Positions 6,580 through 11,539 of a stretch of 11,539 nt of DNA are shown here, in pieces. The translations under genes and the position numbers were made by a program. Numbering within the stretch: the stretch's first letter is position 1; each line of letters begins with the position of its first letter. The notes beneath the pieces are model-generated. The model was given only the letters and a program-made list of their open reading frames with translations, was not told where the DNA came from and did no database searches. The DNA is from RGIG6353 sp045535585 (lineage in GTDB: Bacteria > Bacillota > Clostridia > Oscillospirales > SIG627), in assembly GCA_045535585.1 (NCBI GenBank), contig JAZSLY010000040.1, positions 1 through 11,539 on the forward strand. The letters run 5' to 3'.

Positions 6580-7973
6580 AATTCAATCATATCGTAGCCG
6601 AGATAGGTTGTAAACGCCTCTCTCAAGATATCTGCCATATGTCCCTTTCCGATAGCGGTGTGATGTCTGTATCCGTTCTTCGCAAGGATGATAAGCTTTC
6701 TCTGGAGGTCGTCGATCTGTGCAACACCTCCGCAGCCGAAGAATTCCTTCTCAATCTCCTCGCCCGTGAATTTACCCTCGTCAACGTAGAAGGTAAGCTT
6801 GCCGTCCTCTGTCTTACAGTTGGAGTAGGTCATATCAAACGCGGCAATTCTGCCCTCGTTGCTTCCCCATCCACAGCCGGGACAGCCCTTTGCAAACATC
6901 TTGTGGTCGGTAACGACACCCTTGCCGTCCATAAGGCTCTGTGCGATAGGACCGCAATGGAAAAGGATAACCTTGTTTTCGTCGTCGCCGTAGTTGTTGT
7001 TCCAGTCAACGCAGGCGGTAGGCTCTTCGGAAGCAAGCTGCATTGAGTACATATTGATAGCAGAGCAAAGGTCTATTTCGCAGGAAGCAACGATGCCTCT
7101 GTCGTTGAGCTCACTGAGAAGCACGCAGGGAGCAACGCCGAGAACCGTCTGCATTTCCTCCCAGCAACGAAGAGTGATGCAGTCGAGGTGATACTCTCTC
7201 ATCATATCGTCGATGGCAACCGAAACCTTTGCGAGAGTCAGGGTCTTATCCTTGGGAACTCTTGAAAAATCGGTATAGTTAACAAGTCTGTCAACCTTTG
7301 CCACAACCTTCTCGTCGTTGTCGGAAAGCTTTTCAACACGGTAGAAAAGCTCGGACAAGTCGTATGTATCGCAAGTAATTCCATATTTCTGGAGTGTGAT
7401 TTCATCGTAGCGAACGGTTTTGAACTTGGTAGTTCTGGCACCAATAACACCTATGGTAAAGCGTCTCATTCCGTTTACTACACGGCAAACGGCTGCGAAG
7501 TCACGAAGGTTCTTATTGAACTCGGGAGTTGAGGGGTGAACGACGTGAGGCTTCATAACGGTGAAAGGAATGTTGTACTGGTGGAAAACGTCGCAGAACG
7601 AAAACTTTCCGCAATAAGAGTCACGGCGGTGCTCAAAGTCCATCTTGCCGATTTCATCGGGGTAAGCCTGAATGAAAATCGGAACTCCGCAGTCCTGAAC
7701 GGCGGCTACTGCTCCGTTCTCGTCGCTGAAGTTGGGCAACGACATAATAACGCCGTCGTACTGTCCGCGGTACTCTTTGAGCCAAGCGGCATAAGCAATA
7801 CCCTCGTCCTTGGTTTCAACCGCGCCGTATCTTGTAAGGTCAGCGGGAGCGATAATATAATCGTAGCCTGCATCTACAACTGCCTTTGCGACTTCCTCGC
7901 GAGCAGAAGCTATAAGAGTTTCAGGAAAAAATCCTCTGTTTCCAAAATAAAGAGCAAAAGTCATTTTTTTCAT
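6576..7973 (-). CDS. L-fucose/L-arabinose isomerase-like protein
   Basis: A 465-residue protein of the FucI/AraA isomerase superfamily, expected to convert an aldose to a ketose with a divalent metal such as manganese. The N-terminal part is a Rossmann-like domain (about residues 5-180; DGVIMSLPNFSDENG at 73-87, TIGVIGART at 173-181). The C-terminal part holds the likely metal and catalytic residues: RCWEEMQ (269-275, Glu272/Glu273), SCEIDL (297-302, Glu299, Asp301), FHCGP (338-342) and YRHHTAIGKGH (435-445). The protein is shorter than E. coli FucI (about 590 residues) and belongs to the divergent branch whose substrates are mostly unknown. The start is the ATG at 7971-7973, 11 nt after AAAGGAAA (7983-7990); a GTG at 7982 lies too close to that site. 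It is the first gene of the operon and divergent from the PocR-type regulator. Confidence 0.88.
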   Translation of the reverse strand: MKKMTFALYFGNRGFFPETLIASAREEVAKAVVDAGYDYIIAPADLTRYGAVETKDEGIAYAAWLKEYRGQYDGVIMSLPNFSDENGAVAAVQDCGVPIFIQAYPDEIGKMDFEHRRDSYCGKFSFCDVFHQYNIPFTVMKPHVVHPSTPEFNKNLRDFAAVCRVVNGMRRFTIGVIGARTTKFKTVRYDEITLQKYGITCDTYDLSELFYRVEKLSDNDEKVVAKVDRLVNYTDFSRVPKDKTLTLAKVSVAIDDMMREYHLDCITLRCWEEMQTVLGVAPCVLLSELNDRGIVASCEIDLCSAINMYSMQLASEEPTACVDWNNNYGDDENKVILFHCGPIAQSLMDGKGVVTDHKMFAKGCPGCGWGSNEGRIAAFDMTYSNCKTEDGKLTFYVDEGKFTGEEIEKEFFGCGGVAQIDDLQRKLIILAKNGYRHHTAIGKGHMADILREAFTTYLGYDMIEF

Positions 7974-8093
7974 AACAAACACTTTCCTTTCAAAAATATT
8001 ATTTACATCTTGATTTTATCATTTTTTTTGATATAATAATAGTAAAATGCGTTTCAAAAATTGTAAATTTGTACGGGAGGAGGGATATTTTTA
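7974..8093. promoter_or_regulatory. Divergent promoter region between isomerase operon and regulator
   Basis: Rightward, TTGATT (8010-8015) and TATAAT (8032-8037) with a 16-bp spacer make a good promoter for the regulator, followed by a strong GGGAGGAGGG ribosome binding site (8075-8084) 9 nt before its ATG. Leftward, candidates for the isomerase operon are weak: TAAAAT (8013-8018) with no -35 box, or TTGAAA with a 16-bp spacer to TATATC. A weak core promoter would suit activation by the adjacent AraC-type regulator. The two promoters overlap, so their use may be mutually exclusive. Confidence 0.55.
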
Positions 8094-8903
8094 ATGAAAT
8101 TAAAAATTGACGAGTTCAGCCTTGAGGAGACTCTGAAATATTTTCATATGCTCACGGGTATCAGAACTGTTATTTTTGACACTCAATATAAAGAGATTTT
8201 CGCCTATCCCAAGGACCCTTGCAACTTTTGCAAGACAATCGGCAAAAACGAGGAGCTTGCGAAGAAGTGCCATTTAAGTGACATCAACGCCTTTGAAAAG
8301 TGCAAGTCCGACGAGGGTCTTTTCGTTTATAAGTGTCACGCAGGGCTTGTTGAGGCGTCGATGCCCATAAGGAACGGAAAGAAGGTAATCGGCTATATAA
8401 TGCTGGGGCAGATTACCGACATAAAGGACAAAAGAGAGCTGAAAAGCCTTGAAAAGAATATTCTGGAAAAGTACGGGGTAAAATGCGACACCTCGGAAAT
8501 AAAGTACAAGACGAAAAATCAAATTCTTGCGGCGTCAAAGCTTCTTGAGATATTCACCGACTATATGATACTCAAGGAGATGATAGGTGCGGAAAACGAG
8601 AAGATAATTATTTCCTCCAACGAGTACATAACAAGCCACCTGTCCGAGAGTATAAACATTTGCGATTTGTGCAATTACGTAGGTGTTGCACGAACGAAGC
8701 TGTATGAAACCTTCAACAAGGAATACGGAGTAGGCGTTGCCACCTACATCAGAGACGCCCGACTTAACGAGGCGAGACGGCTTATCAAAACCACCGATTT
8801 CTCCATAGCAGAGATTTCGGAAAAAACGGGTTTTTCGGACTATAATTATTTCAGCAGGCTTTATAAGAAAAAATTCAACACTACACCCTACAAGGATAAA
8901 TAA
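8094..8903 (+). CDS. PocR-domain sensor / AraC-family transcriptional regulator
   Basis: A 269-residue transcription factor. Residues 8-165 form a PocR-type ligand-binding domain: FHMLTGIRTVIFDTQYKEI, then the cysteine pattern Cys43, Cys46, Cys59, Cys81, with CHAGLVEASMPI (81-92) and GYIMLGQITD (100-109), all typical of this domain. PocR itself controls 1,2-propanediol use and cobalamin synthesis in Salmonella, and the domain is thought to bind small diols or sugar-like ligands. Residues 173-267 form the AraC DNA-binding domain with two helix-turn-helix units: INICDLCNYVGVARTKLYETF, here spread over 188-208, and FSIAEISEKTGFSDYNYFSR at 236-255, ending FNTTPYK. The gene is divergent from the isomerase operon, so local control of that operon is likely. 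It may also act at the direct repeats at 9451-9491. The ligand is not known. Confidence 0.92.
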   Translation: MKLKIDEFSLEETLKYFHMLTGIRTVIFDTQYKEIFAYPKDPCNFCKTIGKNEELAKKCHLSDINAFEKCKSDEGLFVYKCHAGLVEASMPIRNGKKVIGYIMLGQITDIKDKRELKSLEKNILEKYGVKCDTSEIKYKTKNQILAASKLLEIFTDYMILKEMIGAENEKIIISSNEYITSHLSESINICDLCNYVGVARTKLYETFNKEYGVGVATYIRDARLNEARRLIKTTDFSIAEISEKTGFSDYNYFSRLYKKKFNTTPYKDK

Positions 8904-8904
8904 G

Positions 8905-9420
8905 ATGATAATTTTAATTACCGGCGCGTCGCACGTGGGAAAGACGGCAATATCTCAAAAGCTTCTTGAAAAATATAAATATCCATATCTGTCAATAGAC
9001 CATCTGAAAATGGGCTTGATAAGAAGCGGAAACACTCACCTGACGCCGATGAGCGACGACGGGGAGCTGACGGAATATCTTTGGCCGATTGTTCGTGAGA
9101 TGATAAAAACGGCTATTGAAAACGAGCAAAACCTGATTGTTGAGGGGTGTTATATCCCGTTCAATTGGGCGGATGACTTTGACAAAAAATACCTTGACAA
9201 AATTCGCTATTACTGTCTTGTGATGAGTGAAGGATATATAAAACGGCATTTTGACGATATAAGGAAATATGCAAATATAATCGAGAACCGTCAGGACGAC
9301 GAGTGGTGCACCGAGGAGAGTGTGCTGGAGGACAACAAAAAGGTATTGGCTCTTGCCGAGAAGCACGGGGTGAACTATATTCTCATTGACAAAAAGTATA
9401 CGGTTGACATTGATATTTAA
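8905..9420 (+). CDS. Small P-loop kinase-like NTPase
   Basis: A 171-residue P-loop protein. Walker A is GASHVGKT (residues 7-14), Walker B is LIVEG (77-81), and a likely substrate-binding aspartate lies in YLSIDHLKMG (Asp32). An arginine-bearing lid-like segment follows (RHFDDIRKYANIIENR, 114-129; Arg114, Arg120, Arg129). The layout is that of small nucleoside-monophosphate-kinase-like enzymes (the AAA_33/zeta-toxin/2-phosphoglycerate-kinase group). The substrate cannot be told; a small metabolite kinase is more likely than a toxin, since no antitoxin gene accompanies it. The ATG lies one base after the regulator stop, with AAGGA at 8892-8896 inside the regulator end, so the two are co-transcribed and probably coupled in translation. 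Whether it takes part in the sugar pathway is unknown. Confidence 0.8.
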   Translation: MIILITGASHVGKTAISQKLLEKYKYPYLSIDHLKMGLIRSGNTHLTPMSDDGELTEYLWPIVREMIKTAIENEQNLIVEGCYIPFNWADDFDKKYLDKIRYYCLVMSEGYIKRHFDDIRKYANIIENRQDDEWCTEESVLEDNKKVLALAEKHGVNYILIDKKYTVDIDI

Positions 9421-9447
9421 AGTCTCTCTTCCAAGGGAGACTTTTTT
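9419..9447 (+). terminator. Intrinsic terminator after the P-loop kinase
   Basis: AAAGTCTCTC (9419-9428) pairs with GGGAGACTTT (9435-9444) over 10 positions (one G-U) around a 6-nt loop, followed by a T run to 9447. Its first two bases are the last two of the kinase stop codon, so it ends the regulator-kinase unit at once. Confidence 0.9.
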
Positions 9448-9450
9448 CAT

Positions 9451-9491
9451 TGAATAGAATATTGTGCTATTTGATTAGACTATTGTGCTAT
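9451..9491. promoter_or_regulatory. Tandem 20-bp direct repeats, probable AraC-type operator
   Basis: Two copies of TGAWTAGAMTATTGTGCTAT (9451-9470 and 9472-9491) differ at only two positions, and their starts are exactly 21 bp apart. Each contains the identical 11-mer TATTGTGCTAT. They end 15 bp before the -35 box at 9507. Tandem half-sites two helical turns apart just upstream of the -35 box are the classic binding layout for AraC-family activators. The PocR/AraC regulator 550 bp upstream is the natural candidate; that assignment is inference. Confidence 0.65.
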
Positions 9492-9506
9492 ACTGCCGTA
9501 TTTTTG

Positions 9507-9535
9507 TTGACTTGAAAAAAATATTATGTTATAAT
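9507..9535 (+). promoter_or_regulatory. Promoter of the 640-residue glycosidase-like gene
   Basis: TTGACT (9507-9512) and TATAAT (9530-9535) are separated by exactly 17 bp, close to consensus. Transcription would begin near 9542, only about 23 nt before the ATG. AAGGAGG at 9550-9556 is the ribosome binding site. The upstream terminator and this promoter make the gene an independent unit. Confidence 0.88.
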
Positions 9536-9564
9536 GTGGCAACACTTTCAAGGAGGTTTTTACT

Positions 9565-11487
9565 ATGCTGAATTATTCCATTATGCCACTTGATACAAAT
9601 CATATTAATGAGATATGCAACGACATAAAAGAGCAATACGAAAAGGGCGTTGCGACCCTTGCGCTTTTTATGGTGAAGCTTGTTCCAGAAGGATCGCCAG
9701 TAATTAATAAGGCGAAAATCGCAGCCGAGAAATACGCTATGTTCAGGGACAGACTAAATGCAATGGGAATAAAATGCGGAATTCTGGCACAGTGCACCAT
9801 CGGTCACGGCTATAAGCTTTCCTCGCTCCCACCGTTTCAGCAATATATAAACCTCAAGGATGGTAAGGAAGAACATATAACCTGCCCGTCAGATGAGGGC
9901 TTTATGGATTATATCCGAGAAAGCTTTGCAACACTCGCAAAGGAAAAACCAGAGATGATAATGGTTGACGACGATTTCCGCCTAATATGGAGAAACGGCA
10001 ACGGATGCGCTTGCCCTCTTCATTTAAAGGAAATTGAAAAGAATTACGGTGCTCCACTTGAGCGTGAAAGGATTTTATCTGCTCTGAGGGGAAATAGTAA
10101 AGAGGATAAGAGGATAACCGAAATTTTCGTAAATTCCCAGATAGATTCTCTGGTTACCGCTGCAAGAGCGATGCGTGAGGGAATTGACCTTGTGGACAAG
10201 ACAATTCCCGGTAGCTTCTGTGCCTGCGGTCTATCGGTTGAGGGCGCAGCCGAAATTGCAAAAATTCTCGCGGGCGAGAATAACCCCGTCGTTGTCAGAA
10301 TAAACAACGGAAACTATCACCCTGCAGGTGCAAGATACCTCTCCTCCGCCTTTCAGAGAGCCGCTATTCAGACCACCGTCCTGAAGTCGCAGGGCAAGGT
10401 TGACTACATTTTGGCAGAGACGGACACCTGTCCGCAAAACAGATATAGCACAAGCGCACAATCACTCCACTCCCATTTCGTAGGCACTATTTTAGAGGGT
10501 GCGTCGGGTGCAAAGCATTGGATAACAAAGCTAAATGAATTTCAGCCAAAATCGGGTGTAGCATACAGAAAGAAGCTTTCTGAATACAGAGGCTTTTACG
10601 AAGCGCTTTCAAGAGAAGTGCCAAAGCTTAACTGGCTTGGATGCAGAGCGCCTCTCAGCACGACACCAAGCTACATATTTATGCCAAGTGCGCAAAACAA
10701 CTGGGTAAGGTGCACGCTTGAAAGATTAGGCTTGCCCGTATATTTCTCGGAAAAAGCAGGAGGCGCAGTATTCCTTGACGGCGCTCTGCCCAACATTTTC
10801 ACAGACGAAGAGCTATTGGAAATGCTCTCTGGAACTGTTTTCCTCGATGCCGACGCCGCTATTGCAATTCAGGAGCGAGGTCTTGGAAAATACCTTGGCG
10901 TTACGGTTAAGGAATGGAACGGTGCCGCTATGATGAGAGAGGTTATCTTGAAAGAAGATAAAAGAATCGTCAAGCAGGTTAACGCCCGTCACCTCATCCC
11001 TGCCACAAGCGCAAGAGAGGAATCCGTTATCTGTGATTTGCCCGACGGAAAGACCGAGGTGCCACTTTGTCCCGGTAGTGTATTCTTTAAAAATGAGCTT
11101 GGCGGAAACGTCATCACGTTTGCAGGCACGGCAAGCACGCAGTTTGTTTACTATGAATTCACTTATCTTGACGAGTCGAGAAAGCTGCAGCTTGCAAGAC
11201 TCCTTAAAGAAACGGGCAATCTTCCCGTTTATTACACGGGCGACGCTGAGGTTTACCTCAAAGCAGCACGTCATGAGGAAGGGGATTTGTTTGTTGCATT
11301 ATTCAACATTGGCTTTGACGCGCTTGAAACAATTGAGCTTGATTGCGAAGACGCGGTAAACAAGGTTGAGATGCTTCTTCCCGACGGGACAAAGAAGGAA
11401 TGTAAATTTGAAAAGCACGACTCGGTAATAGAGGTCTTTGAAAAAGCGCTGACGCTTGAGCCCGTTATATTATATTTAACAAAATAG
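9565..11487 (+). CDS. Uncharacterised glycoside-hydrolase-like protein, cytoplasmic
   Basis: A 640-residue protein that I do not recognise as a named family. No signal peptide or membrane segment is visible, so it should act in the cytoplasm. Residues 1-350 read as a TIM-barrel glycosidase domain with alternating strands and helices. Landmarks are PEMIMVDDDFRLIW (129-142; Asp135-Asp137), a cysteine pair in NGCACPLHLKE (145-155), VVVRINNGNYHP (242-253) and DYILAETDTCPQNRYS (280-295; Glu285, Asp287). Acidic residues at strand ends such as Asp135-137 and Glu285 are candidate catalytic residues. Residues 355-435 resemble the trimerisation/glutamine-amidotransferase-like domain that follows the barrel in GH42-type enzymes (GGAVFLDGALPNIFTDEE, 399-416). 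The end (about 505-640) is beta-rich, like a C-terminal sandwich. It has its own strong promoter and tandem operator. Release of the pathway sugar from an imported glycoside is a guess from context. Confidence 0.8.
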   Translation: MLNYSIMPLDTNHINEICNDIKEQYEKGVATLALFMVKLVPEGSPVINKAKIAAEKYAMFRDRLNAMGIKCGILAQCTIGHGYKLSSLPPFQQYINLKDGKEEHITCPSDEGFMDYIRESFATLAKEKPEMIMVDDDFRLIWRNGNGCACPLHLKEIEKNYGAPLERERILSALRGNSKEDKRITEIFVNSQIDSLVTAARAMREGIDLVDKTIPGSFCACGLSVEGAAEIAKILAGENNPVVVRINNGNYHPAGARYLSSAFQRAAIQTTVLKSQGKVDYILAETDTCPQNRYSTSAQSLHSHFVGTILEGASGAKHWITKLNEFQPKSGVAYRKKLSEYRGFYEALSREVPKLNWLGCRAPLSTTPSYIFMPSAQNNWVRCTLERLGLPVYFSEKAGGAVFLDGALPNIFTDEELLEMLSGTVFLDADAAIAIQERGLGKYLGVTVKEWNGAAMMREVILKEDKRIVKQVNARHLIPATSAREESVICDLPDGKTEVPLCPGSVFFKNELGGNVITFAGTASTQFVYYEFTYLDESRKLQLARLLKETGNLPVYYTGDAEVYLKAARHEEGDLFVALFNIGFDALETIELDCEDAVNKVEMLLPDGTKKECKFEKHDSVIEVFEKALTLEPVILYLTK

Positions 11488-11494
11488 GCATCAA

Positions 11495-11526
11495 AAAAAT
11501 GGTAGAGGATTTCCTCTACCATTTTT
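11495..11526 (+). terminator. Strong intrinsic terminator after the glycosidase-like gene
   Basis: AAAAATGGTAGAGG-type arms (11495-11508 and 11513-11526) pair over 14 positions with a 4-nt loop; the right arm ends in a T run. The left side begins with a run of A, so the hairpin could also stop transcription coming from the right. Confidence 0.9.
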
Positions 11527-11539
11527 GTTATTACTGTAA

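Noticed and set aside
6563..6586. Longer N-terminus of the kinase from TTG at 6584-6586
   Set aside because: The AAGGAGG site at 6573-6579 would lie inside the coding region; the FGGY N-terminus normally begins only a few residues before GIDIGTSG.
8030..8043. Partial match to the 20-bp repeat in the isomerase-regulator gap
   Set aside because: About 11 of 16 positions match, but almost all are A or T in an AT-rich promoter, and there is no second copy at 21 bp.
8043..8056. Imperfect palindrome TAAAATGCGTTTCA resembling a CcpA cre site
   Set aside because: The arms fit, but the central bases disagree with the cre consensus at several positions, so carbon-catabolite control cannot be claimed from it.
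8905..9420. Zeta-type toxin of a toxin-antitoxin pair
   Set aside because: Walker A and size would fit, but there is no small antitoxin gene beside it and the partner gene is a metabolic regulator.
1..11539. CRISPR arrays, insertion sequences, phage genes, tRNA genes
   Set aside because: No regularly spaced repeats, transposase or integrase motifs, or tRNA-like cloverleaf sequences were seen; the only clear tandem repeat is the pair at 9451-9491.

Overview
The window suggests an anaerobic, spore-forming low-GC Firmicute (class Clostridia, probably a gut lineage). The reasons are a gpr-spoIIP sporulation pair beside rpsT, strong AAGGAGG ribosome binding sites, AT-rich intergenic DNA with vegetative TTGACA/TATAAT promoters, and a rare-sugar catabolic locus under a PocR/AraC-type regulator. 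No species can be named from sequence alone.

Layout. (1) 1-180: leftward promoter and leader very like a ribosomal RNA operon start: TTGACA-17-TATACT with a phased A-tract upstream element. The operon body would lie off the left edge. (2) 190-600: leftward rpsT (ribosomal protein S20) with its terminator, promoter and a 5' leader that can form two alternative hairpins. (3) 707-2597: rightward gpr (spore germination protease) and spoIIP (sporulation cell-wall hydrolase). The rpsT/gpr-spoIIP arrangement matches Bacillus subtilis, but lepA, which follows there, is absent. (4) 2581-3153: a leftward DUF4364-like gene whose end overlaps the end of spoIIP by 17 bp. (5) 3266-7973: a tightly packed leftward operon of four genes, in order of transcription L-fucose/L-arabinose isomerase-like protein, FGGY sugar kinase, DUF4432 mutarotase-like protein and class II ketose-bisphosphate aldolase, closed by a strong terminator. 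(6) 8094-9420: rightward and divergent from the operon, a PocR-domain/AraC-HTH regulator with a small P-loop kinase one base behind it, then a terminator. (7) 9565-11487: a 640-residue glycosidase-like protein of uncharacterised type with its own strong promoter, preceded by two near-identical 20-bp direct repeats exactly 21 bp apart, and closed by a terminator at 11495-11526.

How it fits together. The four-gene operon reads as a complete aldose route: ring-opening or anomer exchange (mutarotase), aldose to ketose (isomerase), ketose to ketose phosphate (kinase), then retro-aldol cleavage to a triose phosphate plus an aldehyde or second triose phosphate (aldolase). The regulator is placed to sense the sugar or a product. 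The large cytoplasmic glycosidase-like protein could release the sugar from an imported glycoside. No transporter lies in the window, and the sugar itself cannot be read from the sequence. Several automatic long-ORF starts are wrong on ribosome-binding-site grounds; the kinase, mutarotase and isomerase starts given here are corrected accordingly.
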